From Streptomyces dioscori (GTDB taxonomy: Bacteria > Actinomycetota > Actinomycetes > Streptomycetales > Streptomycetaceae), in the NCBI RefSeq assembly GCF_003024195.1, contig NZ_KZ679042.1, positions 124,001 to 188,000 on the forward strand: a stretch of DNA of 64,000 nt, read 5' to 3'. The notes under the pieces were generated by a model, which was given only the letters and a program-made list of their open reading frames with translations, ran no database searches and was not told the origin of the DNA. Below are positions 1 to 9,050 of the stretch, piece after piece. Made by a program: the position numbers and the translations under genes. Within the stretch, counting starts at the first letter, position 1. Every line of letters starts with the position of its first letter.

Positions 1-77
1 GCGGACGGCACGCCGTCGGACCAAGCTGTTGGTGGCGGTCCAACCGGGTGCGCCGACAGGAAGTGGAGAGCAGCAGC

Positions 78-725
78 ATGTCGATCGATCTTGTTACGGC
101 CGCGGGTGTGACGGTGCCCGCCACCCAGCTGGTGCGCGAGGCGACGGAACTCGTCCGGGACACCACCGACGAGCTCATCTACCACCACTCGCGCCGGGTG
201 TACTTCTTCGGCAGCCTCCAGGGCCGCGAGCGTGACCTCAGCTTCGACGCGGAACTGCTCTATATCGGGGCGATGTTCCACGACGTCGGTCTGAACCAGG
301 AGTTCCATGACAGCGGCCGTCGGTTCGAGGTGGACAGCGCGGCCGAGGCCAGGCGGTTCCTGCAGGCCCACGGCGTCCCCGAGGACAGCGTCCGCCGCGT
401 CTGGACGTCGATCGCCCTGCACACCACCCCCGGCATCCCCCCGTACATGGAACCGGAGGTCGCGCTGGTCACCGCGGGGGTCGAGTACGACGTCCTGGGC
501 ATCGGGTACGACAGCATCTCCGCCGAGGAGCGCCGTGCCGTCGTGGCCCTGCACCCGCGCCCCGACTTCAAGCGCCGCATCCTGGACGCCTTCACCGACG
601 GCATCCGCTCCAAGCCCGAGACGACCTTCGGCAATGTGAAGGCGGACGTGCTGGAGCACTTCGTCCCCGGTTTCGAGCGGGGAGACTTCGTCCGGACGAT
701 CCAGGACTCCGCGTGGAAGGAGTAG
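78..725 (+). CDS. HD-domain hydrolase, cyanamide hydratase-like
   Basis: A 215-residue cytosolic protein with an HD-superfamily metal site. His37 lies in a HHSRRVYFFG segment and the His68-Asp69 pair lies in FHDVGL, with a later His in ALHTTPG. The HS-RVY-FG and FHD-GL layout is typical of cyanamide hydratase/Ddi2-type HD proteins, which hydrate small nitrile-like molecules; this assignment is family inference. I chose the ATG at 78 because GGAGAG lies 7 bases upstream. The reading frame opens further upstream without a better ribosome site. Its last 13 bases overlap the next gene, a GlxA-type regulator, so the two are probably co-transcribed and the regulator may control this enzyme. Bases 1-77 hold nothing else I can call. 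Confidence 0.8.
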   Translation: MSIDLVTAAGVTVPATQLVREATELVRDTTDELIYHHSRRVYFFGSLQGRERDLSFDAELLYIGAMFHDVGLNQEFHDSGRRFEVDSAAEARRFLQAHGVPEDSVRRVWTSIALHTTPGIPPYMEPEVALVTAGVEYDVLGIGYDSISAEERRAVVALHPRPDFKRRILDAFTDGIRSKPETTFGNVKADVLEHFVPGFERGDFVRTIQDSAWKE

Positions 726-1693
726 CCCGCCCTCGGCGCACGGTCGTCGTCGTGGCGTTCGACGGGGTGCAGCTCCTCGATGTCACCGGACCCGTGGAGG
801 TCTTCACGACGGCCAACCGCTACGGGGGCGACTACGACGTGCGGGTCGTCTCGCCGACCGGCGAATCGGTCACCACCTCGTCGGGTCTGGTCATCGGGGC
901 CGGCGAGCCGCCTGTCGGACTTTCTCGGCGCCACAGCACCCTGCTGGTCGCGGGACGGCAGGACTGGCGTGCGGCGGTGGCCGACACCGCCCTGGTGACC
1001 TTGGTGGCGCGGATGGCCGGACAGGCGGAGCGTGTGGCGTCGGTGTGTGCGGGAGCCTTCCTCCTCGCCGAGGCCGGGATCCTGGACGGCCGCCGCGCGG
1101 CCACGCACTGGGAGCTCGCGGCGCAGCTGGCCGCCGCCTATCCCCGGGTCCGGGTGGAGGACAACCCGGTCTTCGCGCGGGACGGGCATGTGCTCACGTC
1201 GGCCGGTGTCACCGCGGGCATCGACCTCTCGCTGGCCCTGGTCGAAGAGGACCGGGGTGCCGAGACCGCCCGCGCCGTGGCCAGGCAACTCGTCGTGTTC
1301 ATGGCCCGGCCCGGTGGGCAGGCGCAGTTCAGCGCCCGGCTGACTCCCCGGCAGCCGCGGCATCCGGCGGTACGCCGGGTGATGGACCGCGTCACCGAGG
1401 ATCCGGCGGCCGGCCATACCCTCACCGCGCTGGCCGCCGAGGCCGGGCTGAGCGGCCGCCATCTCGAACGGCTATTTCGCGCCGAGGTCGGTATGACGCC
1501 CGGACGGTACGTGGAGTCCGTCCGGGTCGAGGCCGCCAGGACACTCCTCGAAGCGGGTACCGGGACCGTCGAGGAGGTCGCCCAGCAGGCGGGATTCGGC
1601 TCGTCGGAGTCCTTGCGACGCGTCTTCCAGCGCGTCCTCGGTACCGCTCCGACGCAGTACCGAGCCCGGTTCCACAGCACGGCCGCACCCTGA
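713..1693 (+). CDS. GlxA-family transcriptional regulator (DJ-1/PfpI plus AraC HTH)
   Basis: A 326-residue regulator. Residues about 8-190 are a DJ-1/PfpI glutamine-amidotransferase-like domain with a nucleophile-elbow-like VCAGAFLLAEAG segment. Residues about 220-320 form a double helix-turn-helix of the AraC/XylS type (LTALAAEAGLSGRHLERLFR, then VEEVAQQAGFGSSESLRRVF). In this family the N-terminal domain senses a ligand and usually lacks enzyme activity. The GTG start at 713 lies inside the end of the HD-hydrolase gene (13-bp overlap), which suggests translational coupling. The stop codon at 1691-1693 lies in the first unit of a tandem repeat. The family call is secure; the target genes are unknown. 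Confidence 0.9.
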   Translation: MEGVARPRRTVVVVAFDGVQLLDVTGPVEVFTTANRYGGDYDVRVVSPTGESVTTSSGLVIGAGEPPVGLSRRHSTLLVAGRQDWRAAVADTALVTLVARMAGQAERVASVCAGAFLLAEAGILDGRRAATHWELAAQLAAAYPRVRVEDNPVFARDGHVLTSAGVTAGIDLSLALVEEDRGAETARAVARQLVVFMARPGGQAQFSARLTPRQPRHPAVRRVMDRVTEDPAAGHTLTALAAEAGLSGRHLERLFRAEVGMTPGRYVESVRVEAARTLLEAGTGTVEEVAQQAGFGSSESLRRVFQRVLGTAPTQYRARFHSTAAP

Positions 1694-1801
1694 CAGCCGG
1701 CCCGGACACGGGATCTGCGCGGCCGCGCCCTTGCAGCCGCACCCGATCAAAGGATCTGCTCGGCCGCACCCTGACAGCCGGCCCCGGTCAGGGGCTCTGC
1801 A
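1681..1801. repeat. Three tandem imperfect 40-41 bp repeats spanning two convergent stop codons
   Basis: Units lie at 1681-1720, 1721-1761 and 1762-1801. Each begins GGCCGC(A/G)CCCT and ends near GG(A/C)TCTGC. The first unit contains the stop of the GlxA regulator and the third contains the stop of the convergent FG-GAP gene. The sequence looks like a duplicated gene 3' end. It fills the whole 94-bp gap between the genes. Confidence 0.85.
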
Positions 1802-3263
1802 CGCCGGGACCGTTGTCGCCGCTGAGGTTCCAGCCGTATTCGGCCTGCGCCGACGGCGTCCCGAGGTCCACGGGGTTGTGCGCGGCCGACTTCGAGGCCG
1901 TCAGGCCGGCTGCCGCACCACGCAGCAGCCATACCGCGCCGCCGTTCCTGACCGTGCCGAGGTCCTCCCCCGGCGCGCCCGCGGTGAGGTCCGCCTTCCC
2001 GTCACCGGTCACATCCAGCAGCCGGACCGAGCCGCCGAACACGTCGTTCTTCTCGGCGACCCCCGGCACGTTCGCGGTGTCCTGGTGGAACGCCTGCGCG
2101 CCCGTGCCGGTGAGCCCGCCCCTGCCGCCCTTGAGGAGCACCACGGAACCGGCCCTGGCGACCGAGCCGATCGCCTCACCGGGGACGCCCACGGCCAGGT
2201 CGGGGTACCCGTCGCCGTTCGCGTCGCCCGCGCTCAGGCGCGCACCGAAGGCGTCGTTCTTCTCACTCACGCCGGGCACGCCCGCGGTCTGCTGCGTGAT
2301 GGTCTGCGTACGCGTCTGGCTGGGACCCGCGGCCGAGCCGTAATAGATCTTGACGGTCCCCGGGTCGTCGACCATCTCCGTGTCGCCGCCCGGGAATTCG
2401 CGGGTGGCGAGGTCGGCGTAACCGTCCTGGTCGAAGTCGGCGACGGCCGTGGCGGACGCGGAGGACAGCCGCTGCGGGACGGTGGACAGGCCGTCCTTCG
2501 TGCCTCGCCACAGCTTGCCGCCCTCGGCGTGGTTCTCGTAGACGTAGAACGTCGCGAGGTCCTCGATGCCGTCGCCGTCGAAGTCGCCGGCCGCGGTGGA
2601 GGAGATGCTGTTGTCCGTGCTGAAGGCCAGCAGCGGCTGCTTGCGGGCGGGGGCGCCGGTGCGGTCGAACGGGCCGTACAGCACGTCGCGGTAGTCGTAG
2701 TCGTCGCCGTTGCGCAGGAACAGGTCCGTGTGGCCGTCCGCGTCGAAGTCGCCCGCGGTGATGTCCTCGCCGACCTCGGCGTTCGCCGGGGCGCCTGCGA
2801 CGCGGACGGAGTCCTGGCCGGAGATTCCCGTCCTCCGCCCCCACAGGACGATCACCGATCCGCTGATGTTGTCCTCCGGCCGGTACTCGCGGCTCGTCAC
2901 GGCCAGGTCGGTCAGGCCGTCGCCGTCCAGGTCCCGGGGAACGAGCGCGTAGCCGAACGCGCCGTTGTCGGCGGGGGCGCCGGGGACACCCGGGGTGTCC
3001 TGGGTGATGACGGTGGCGTGGGCCGTGTCGAGGCCGTTCGCCGAGCCGTAGGTGATGGTGAGGTAACCGGCCCAGGCGTGGCCACCCACCGTGGCGCCGG
3101 GTGCGGCGACGGCGATGTCCTGGTAACCGTCGCCGTTGAAGTCCTCACGCACGGCGGTGGCGCGCTCCGCGGCGGACGCGGTGCCCGCGACGATCTGCAC
3201 ACTGAAACTGCCGGTCAGAGCGGCGACCACTGCGGTCGATACGGCCAGTCTGCGGATACCCAC
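1788..3263 (-). CDS. Secreted FG-GAP (integrin-alpha-like) beta-propeller protein
   Basis: About 491 residues. An N-terminal signal peptide (GIRRLAVSTAVVAALTGS... ending near AGTASA) is followed by seven calcium-binding-style repeats of the form D-x-(D/N)-x-DG-x-x-D-L: DFNGDGYQDI, DLDGDGLTDL, DFDADGHTDL, DFDGDGIEDL, DFDQDGYADL, DANGDGYPDL and DVTGDGKADL. Seven repeats fit a single seven-bladed propeller. I chose the GTG at 3263 because AGGAGG lies just upstream and it gives a clean signal peptide; the longer frame adds an unlikely basic leader. No catalytic motif is visible, so a surface-binding or matrix role is inference. It is convergent with the GlxA gene through the tandem repeat. Confidence 0.85.
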   Translation of the reverse strand: MGIRRLAVSTAVVAALTGSFSVQIVAGTASAAERATAVREDFNGDGYQDIAVAAPGATVGGHAWAGYLTITYGSANGLDTAHATVITQDTPGVPGAPADNGAFGYALVPRDLDGDGLTDLAVTSREYRPEDNISGSVIVLWGRRTGISGQDSVRVAGAPANAEVGEDITAGDFDADGHTDLFLRNGDDYDYRDVLYGPFDRTGAPARKQPLLAFSTDNSISSTAAGDFDGDGIEDLATFYVYENHAEGGKLWRGTKDGLSTVPQRLSSASATAVADFDQDGYADLATREFPGGDTEMVDDPGTVKIYYGSAAGPSQTRTQTITQQTAGVPGVSEKNDAFGARLSAGDANGDGYPDLAVGVPGEAIGSVARAGSVVLLKGGRGGLTGTGAQAFHQDTANVPGVAEKNDVFGGSVRLLDVTGDGKADLTAGAPGEDLGTVRNGGAVWLLRGAAAGLTASKSAAHNPVDLGTPSAQAEYGWNLSGDNGPGVQSP

Positions 3264-3465
3264 AAGTCCTCCTGGAAGCACGCGGCTTCGAGGCCGCTCA
3301 CGGGTGACGTTCGCCTGTGAGACATGCGGGAACGGCCGATGGTTGCGCGGCGAACACGACGTGAACGGATGACACCGGTCACGCCGAGTCAGTGGGCCCC
3401 TGCCGGCAGGCGCATGTGGCTGAGCACAGCACATGTCCCAGGCCGTGTACGAGCAGAGACCGTGT

Positions 3466-3858
3466 TCAGCTCTGCGGTGCTGTGCGCTCTTCGTCGCGCG
3501 GTACGGCGTATCCGGGCACGGAGGGCCACCGCACGGTCAGGACGACGGACTCGTCCTCCGCGACCCAGGAGTGGTCCACTCCCTGGCCCCACACGACGTA
3601 GTCGCCCTGTTCCTCCAGCAGCACGCTACGACCGGGGAACTCCATGCGGAAGCGGCCCGAGACGAGCACGAGGAGAGCTGTCCGCACCTCGCCCTCCACC
3701 CACTGCGCCCGTTCCTCGCCCCGTGGGTGAACGCCCCACTTGACCTCCAGGGCATCGCTGTGGCGAGGGTCGCCGTGCTCCTTGAAGTGTCCGAGCAGCC
3801 AGCCCCGGTCCAGGGCCGCGTCCTTGCCGGCGTTGCCCACGTACACACTCTCTTCCAT
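3466..3858 (-). CDS. Cupin-like small protein
   Basis: A 130-residue protein made almost entirely of short beta-strand-like segments (EVKWGVHPRGE, RTALLVLVSGRFRMEFPGRSVLLEEQGDYVVWGQGVDHSWVAEDES). The GDYVVWGQGVDHSW segment resembles the second cupin motif (G-D-x(4)-P-x(2)-H-x(3)), with one histidine where cupins bind metal or ligand. There is no signal peptide or membrane segment. The start is the ATG at 3858; the ribosome site is weak. It is on the same strand as the FG-GAP gene, 202 bp upstream of it. The function is unknown; the cupin fold is inferred from pattern only. Confidence 0.7.
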   Translation of the reverse strand: MEESVYVGNAGKDAALDRGWLLGHFKEHGDPRHSDALEVKWGVHPRGEERAQWVEGEVRTALLVLVSGRFRMEFPGRSVLLEEQGDYVVWGQGVDHSWVAEDESVVLTVRWPSVPGYAVPRDEERTAPQS

Positions 3859-3924
3859 GCGCCCGAACGCTAGCAGCCGACGTCAGCGCGGCACGGGGTG
3901 CGGCCCCGGCCGGATCGGCCTCGC

Positions 3925-5130
3925 TCACCGGAGGGAGTCGACCAGCAGTCTCGCGGCCACCTCCGCTCCGTCGGTGTGGATCCTGGGGCCCAGATCCGCC
4001 GCCCTCGCCCGCGTCCCGGGTGCCAGGGCCGTCTTGACCGCGAGGGTGAGTGCGTCGTCGGTGAGTGTCGAGCCGTCGAGGGCCGCGCCGATGTCCAGGG
4101 CCGCCACCCGGCTCGCCCAGTAGGGGTTGTCCGCCAGTTGAAGTGGGACCACCACCTGCGGCACGCCCGCGCGGGCCGCCGTCAGCGTCGTACCGGCGCC
4201 GCCGTGGTGCACTACCGCGGCCACCCTGCCGAACAGCGTCCGGTGGCTGACCTCGCCGATGGTGAAGCAGTCGTCCCGGTCCTCGGCCACGTCCAGGTCC
4301 GCCCAGCCGCGGGAGACGAGGACGCGCTGCCCCTGTGCGCGGAGCTCCTCGACGGCCCTGCGGGCGATGTCCGGTGCCGGGCGCAGGCTGCCGAAGCCCA
4401 CGTAGACGGGCGGTGCGCCGGCGTCGAGGAACGCCAACAGGTCGGCGGGGAGCGGGCGTTCGTCGGGCAGGCCCCACGCGCCCGTCTGTATCACGTCGAG
4501 GTCAGGGGTGTCCGGCCACCGGCCCAGGACCGGGTCCGCCGCCAGCCACGGCCGGTCGGAGTAGACGTGGTCGCGCACGTTGTCCACGGGTGACAGGCCG
4601 AGCGCTGCCCGGTGGCCGTTGAGTGTCTCGGCGAACTGCGCGTTCACCTGCTGGGCGTCCAGCTTCCACCGGGTCAGGTTGTCGGCGGTCTCCGGTTGGG
4701 GCCAGCCCGGCCGGGGCGGCGGCGCATGGTGCGGTGACGGCAGGTTGACCGCCGAATAGCTCGCGTACACATAGCGGATGCCCGCGGCCTCGGCCACGGA
4801 CCGCGCTCCGATCTGTGCCAGGCCGGCCACCACGAGTGCGTCGCACCCTTCGACCGCCGCGGGCAGGACGTCGAACTGCGCGTCGACCAACTCGTTCCGG
4901 TAGCGGGACAGTTCGGCTGCCGGGGGCAGACTTGTCCCGCGCATCATGGCCCGCACGGGCGGCCCGACCGGGACCAGGCGCACACCGATGTCCGCCAGCC
5001 GCCGCACGAACTCCTCGTCCGGCGGGGCGCACATCCGTATCTCCACACCGAGCGCCTGTAACCGCACCGCGAGGGCCACCAGCGGTTCGACATCGCCGCG
5101 CGTCCCGTATGTGGACAACAACACCCGCAT
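3925..5130 (-). CDS. GT1-family glycosyltransferase (natural-product type)
   Basis: A 401-residue GT-B glycosyltransferase. It begins MRVLLSTYGTRGDVEP, the N-terminal acceptor-side signature of glycopeptide and sterol glycosyltransferases. It ends with the nucleotide-sugar-binding block (HHGGAGTTLTAARAGVPQVVVP, then DNPYWASRV). Enzymes of this class move a sugar from an NDP-sugar onto a small-molecule acceptor. The ATG at 5130 was chosen because it starts exactly at the family N-terminus. Codon 24 (5059-5061) is TTA, a rare leucine codon that in Streptomyces makes translation depend on the bldA tRNA. It is divergent from a nucleotidyltransferase-like gene that also has a TTA codon. Acceptor unknown. 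Confidence 0.9.
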   Translation of the reverse strand: MRVLLSTYGTRGDVEPLVALAVRLQALGVEIRMCAPPDEEFVRRLADIGVRLVPVGPPVRAMMRGTSLPPAAELSRYRNELVDAQFDVLPAAVEGCDALVVAGLAQIGARSVAEAAGIRYVYASYSAVNLPSPHHAPPPRPGWPQPETADNLTRWKLDAQQVNAQFAETLNGHRAALGLSPVDNVRDHVYSDRPWLAADPVLGRWPDTPDLDVIQTGAWGLPDERPLPADLLAFLDAGAPPVYVGFGSLRPAPDIARRAVEELRAQGQRVLVSRGWADLDVAEDRDDCFTIGEVSHRTLFGRVAAVVHHGGAGTTLTAARAGVPQVVVPLQLADNPYWASRVAALDIGAALDGSTLTDDALTLAVKTALAPGTRARAADLGPRIHTDGAEVAARLLVDSLR

Positions 5131-5448
5131 CGTGCACCCTCTTTCGCTCCGGCCTGCCACGCGTTCGGCCCATGCCTGCCCATGCGCATCCGTGGCCACA
5201 CGGGTTTCACCCGGCACCGGTCGACGACGGCTCCTCGGCCCGAGGCGGGTGTGCGCCGCCGGGTACGGCGCCGTGGTGGCCGACGCGGACGATCCCGTCG
5301 CTCCACGCCCTCTCGCGCGGGACCGGCCCGATGGCTACCGTGATCGTCGGCGTGCCTTCAGACCGACGGACCGACGCCGGTCCTGGGCGCCCGTACCCGC
5401 CGACGCGTGCAAGGTTCCCTGTCGTCAACACAACCTGAGAGCGGCTCA
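5131..5448. other. 318-bp divergent intergenic region
   Basis: This lies between the divergent glycosyltransferase and nucleotidyltransferase-like genes and must carry both promoters. I see no clear palindrome, repeat or small gene in it. Confidence 0.5.
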
Positions 5449-6153
5449 ATGCATAGACCGTCCGCGCCCGTCCCCGATGTCTCGATCATCTTGCCCTGCG
5501 CCGGATTCGGAACCCGCTTCAGAGCGCCCTACTCGAAGGAGCTGCACTGCCTGGCTCCCGGGGTCACCGTGCTGGACCGCAGCCTGGAGGCCGTCGTCGA
5601 ACTGGCCAAGAGCGGACTCAATGTGCGCCTGGTCGTCGTGTTCGGGACGCACAAGCTGGACACGGTCAGCTATCTGACGCGCTACGCCGACACCCTTCAA
5701 CTCGTCTTCGTCCACCAGGACCAGTCGTTCGAACCGGACCTGGACGGCGCGATCCGGTCCGCCCTGCCCATGACGCGGGGGCCGGTGGCCCTTGTCCTGC
5801 CTGACATCGTTGTCTCCGGTCCGGGAAGCGCCGGCAGTCTTTTTGCCGCCCTGCAGCAGGTGGAGGTGGCGGGTTGGAGTGTGGTGGCCGCCGAGGAGCG
5901 GGATCCCGACACCCTGCGGCAGATGGGCGCGCTGGCCCTGGTCGGGGGTGACGGCGTCACGACGGTCGCGGCGGCCACCGACAAGCCGGTGGATCCCGCG
6001 GCCTTCAACGCGTTCTGGGGCATGGTGGCGGTCACCGAGGACGAGGCACACCGCTTACCCGACGTCGTGCGAAAAGGGGCGGACAGTCCACTCGTCGGGG
6101 CGGTCGCCCTCCTGGTGGAGGGCATCGTCAACTACAACACCGTCGACGGCTGA
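5449..6153 (+). CDS. Nucleotidyltransferase-like (NDP-sugar pyrophosphorylase-type) protein
   Basis: About 234 residues. The N-terminus IILPCAGFGTRFRAPYSKEL matches the G-x-G-T-R...K signature of sugar-1-phosphate nucleotidyltransferases. LVLPDIVVSGPG sits where these enzymes have their metal-binding aspartate. The fold looks like a Rossmann-type GT-A domain, with no obvious C-terminal beta-helix. Such enzymes make NDP-sugars, which would fit the divergent glycosyltransferase next door. The ATG at 5449 was chosen (GAGAG about 10 bases upstream); a GTG at 5407 in the same frame is possible. Codon 203 (6055-6057) is TTA. Substrate unknown; a nucleotide-binding protein without transferase activity cannot be excluded. 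Confidence 0.7.
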   Translation: MHRPSAPVPDVSIILPCAGFGTRFRAPYSKELHCLAPGVTVLDRSLEAVVELAKSGLNVRLVVVFGTHKLDTVSYLTRYADTLQLVFVHQDQSFEPDLDGAIRSALPMTRGPVALVLPDIVVSGPGSAGSLFAALQQVEVAGWSVVAAEERDPDTLRQMGALALVGGDGVTTVAAATDKPVDPAAFNAFWGMVAVTEDEAHRLPDVVRKGADSPLVGAVALLVEGIVNYNTVDG

Positions 6154-6162
6154 CACGCCGAT

Positions 6163-6196
6163 GCGGCGGGCAAGGGCTCACGCCGTTGCCCGCCGC
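6163..6196. terminator. Bidirectional hairpin terminator
   Basis: Perfect 11-bp stem (GCGGCGGGCAA pairing with TTGCCCGCCGC) with a 12-base loop. It lies in the 58-bp gap between the convergent nucleotidyltransferase-like and GH81 genes. Confidence 0.75.
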
Positions 6197-6211
6197 GGAC
6201 GTCCGGCCGGT

Positions 6212-8996
6212 TCAGCTGTACGGGATGACCAGCACCGATGTGTCCGTGCCCGTCTGCAGTTTCGACGAGCCGTTGCCGATGGCGTTCCACACTTCGAGGC
6301 GTACGGTGCCGCCGTCCAGGTCGCCTGCCGTGCCCGTGGACGCCTTGAGGCCGCGCGCCTGCGTGTACTCCTCCCAGCCGGAGACCGGGTCGGTCGCGAA
6401 GTAGTTGTACGTCTCGGTGCGATCGAAACTGCCGTCGCCGGTCAAGTCGTAGCTGATCCGGGCCTGTTGGCCGAGTCCGACGGCGGTTCCCGCGTCCACC
6501 TGGAGCCGGAACGCGCTCTGGGCGCCGGGGGTGAGGGTGCCGTCCACACCACGGACCTCGTAGACGAGGGGCTGGTACGGGGTGCCGTCGTGGTTGGTGC
6601 CGCCGGCGGAGGCGATGGTGTCGCTGCCCGCCGTGCCGCCGGTCGCCGTGGTCAGTGCGCCGCCGGTACGCAGCTGGAAGGTGTTGCCGTTGCCGGTCGG
6701 CGGGTCAGGATCGGGGTCGGGATCCCCTGAGCCGGTACCGGTGCCGGTCGCGGTGGAACGGGCCGGTACGGCAAGGGTCTTGCCGTCGGAGAAGGTGACG
6801 GTACGGGCCGTCGATCCGTAGTTGTGGGCGGCGTACGTCCGGGCGGTGCCCTTGGTGAAGACGGCCGAGGTGGGGATGTCTCCGGTCACGGTGGCGTCCG
6901 GGGCGCCGACGGTGTCGAGGGTGTTGATCCAGTGGTAGGTGTGCGCCTTCGACTCCCCCTGTTCCGGGGTGTAGCCGGCGTTGCCCGCGTCCCACTTGGT
7001 CTTGGCCGCGCCCGGGTCGGCGAGGGACTGGAACTCCCAGAGGATGTCCCGCCATTCGACGGCCGGGCCGCCGTTCTCCCGTTCCATCTCGGCGATGTTG
7101 CGCCGGATCGCGGCCTTCTCACCGCCGAGGTGGAGCGAACCGCCGGTCACGGGAAGGACGTTGATGCCGTGGATCTCCTCGGGGTTGGCGGTCCACCAGG
7201 TCGCGTAGGCGGCGCCGCTGCCCCAGACCATGCCGGCCGTGTCCTTGGTGAACGAGGACGGGAAGACCTGCTCGTCGGCGTCGAACCAGTACTGGGCGAT
7301 CGACTCCGACTCGGTGGTCAGCAGATAGGTGCCCAGGTCGCGCAGCGAGGTGTCGCCGGTGGCGGAGCCCCACAGGACGAGGGCCGCGCTGAGGTTGGTC
7401 GACTCGGAGGACGACTCCTGGTTGTTGCCTGCGGCGAAGCCCTGGTGCCCGGAGGCCCAGCTGTGGCCCGCGTAGACGTCGAAGCCGCGCAGGAAGGGGT
7501 AGGCGGTGTCGGTACGGCTGGGGTTGGCGGCGTCCCGTACGAGGGCCTTGACCATGCCGCCCCAGGCGGAGTCGGCGGCCCAGCTCTGGTCGTACTGGGC
7601 GACGATCGCCGCCGCGTACACGTAGTAGCTGTAGTGGAAGTGGTGGTCGTTCAGCTCGGTGTCGCTGCCGTAGGAGGCGGGGTAGCCGGTGAGCGTCTTC
7701 CAGTCCTTGTCATAGCTGAACTCGTTCGCGCCGCCTGCCGTGAACCAGTCCTGGAGCTTGCCCTTCATCAGTCCGAGGAGCTTGTCGCGGGTGCCGGTCT
7801 CACCGATCTGGTCGGCGAGCGGGACGAGTTGGGCGAGACGGCCGAGGGCCTTGCCGGTCCAGTAGGTGTCGGAGGCTCCGGAGAACGGGTCGGAGGCGTT
7901 CACGACCTCGTTCAGATAGCCGCGCAGCCTGGCCGTGTCCACGCCGCTCGACTTCGGCAGCCCCGGCAGTACGGCCGACGCCTTCTGGCTCGTGGTGAAG
8001 GAGGCCGACTCACGGACCTTCATGGTCCCGCGCGGCGAGACGTAGGTGTACGAGGTCAGGGCGTCCGTGGTGTTCAGCCACTGGTGGCGGTAGAGGGCCT
8101 GGAGCGTGCCGCGCTCGGTGCCCTCCTTCGCCTCGGTGGTGAGCGTGTAGGCGGCCTTGACGGTGCCACCGGCGTAGCTCCAGGTCGCCTTGGAGTCGGT
8201 GACGAAGCTGTAGGCGTACTTCTTGAAGGTCGCCAGGGCGTCGGTGGACGGCAGCACGGCGACGGAGAAGTAGTCCTTGGAGCCGAGGCCGGCGGTGACG
8301 GTGGAGCCGGCGACGTTCCAGTCGCTGCCGGTCGGCGCGAAGAGGGCGTAGTGGTGTCCGGCGACGGTGATGCCGAGGACGTTGCCCTGGTCGGCGAAGA
8401 CGGCGGGCGCCGCGGCGGTGGTGATCTGGGCGTTGCCGCCCGTGCCCTTGGCGTATACGAACGGGGAGCCGTGGCCGATCGTGGTGCGCAGGGTGCGGGT
8501 GCCGTCGGACCACTGGGGGGTGACCGTCCAGTCGGACCAGCTGTCGGCCTTCGTGTCGGGCGAGTTGAGGCCGGTGAGCCCGATGGTGAGGTCGCGCTTG
8601 TGGGCGTACTCGTACTGGCGGCCGTCGCCGACGATCGCGGGGGTCGTCGGATAGCCGACGTCGAGGCCGCCGGACGCGGCCTGGTAGGTGAGGGGGTGCC
8701 CGTACATGGGGGTCGAGTACGGGTTGTCGCCGTAGCGCTGGAAAGCGAGGGAGGACCACCAGTCGTTGGTGGGGACGGGCTTGTCCTTGGCGGCGGCGGT
8801 CAGCTTGGGGGTGACCGGCGCTCCGGTGTTGGTGGTGGGCCCCGATGTGCCGGCGGGCCGGGTGTCGGAGTAACTGCCGGAACCGACGGGCACGGTGGCG
8901 GCTGCCGCTGGTACGGCGGCCGGGCCCAGGCCCACGGCGACAAGGGCTGAGGCCAGGAACAACCCGGCTGCCGGCCTGATGTGGGGGGGATGGCAT
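6212..8996 (-). CDS. Secreted GH81 endo-beta-1,3-glucanase, start apparently frameshifted
   Basis: The readable frame gives about 916 residues from a TTG at 8962. It is a GH81 enzyme (TNDWWSSLAFQRYGDNPYSTPMYGHPL near the N-terminus, then the catalytic-region block NNQESSSESTNLSAALVLWGSATGD). A Pro/Asp linker follows, then a beta-rich C-terminal module ending near GNGSSKLQTGTDTSVLVIPYS. GH81 enzymes cleave fungal and plant beta-1,3-glucan. The expected start is the ATG at 8996, with GAGGTG five bases upstream. It is out of frame by one base, and a G7 run at 8983-8989 lies between. With six Gs the protein would begin MPSPHIRPAAGLFLASALVAV, a normal signal peptide. This is either a sequence error or a true frameshift. 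A LacI-type operator precedes it. Confidence 0.85.
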
Positions 8997-9025
8997 GCGG
9001 CACCTCAAGTCTCGCGCGACGGGTG

Positions 9026-9043
9026 CCTGAGAGCGCTCTCAGG
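9026..9043. promoter_or_regulatory. LacI-family (CebR-like) palindromic operator
   Basis: Perfect 18-bp palindrome CCTGAGAGCGCTCTCAGG. Its GAGCGCTC core matches operators of Streptomyces LacI-family sugar regulators such as CebR (TGGGAGCGCTCCCA). It lies just downstream of the -10 box of the GH81 promoter, a position that suits repression. Confidence 0.8.
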
Positions 9044-9050
9044 TGAGCGC

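Noticed and set aside
6824..8950. Open frame of about 700 codons on the plus strand over the GH81 gene
   Set aside because: Shadow of GH81; no domains and no ribosome site.
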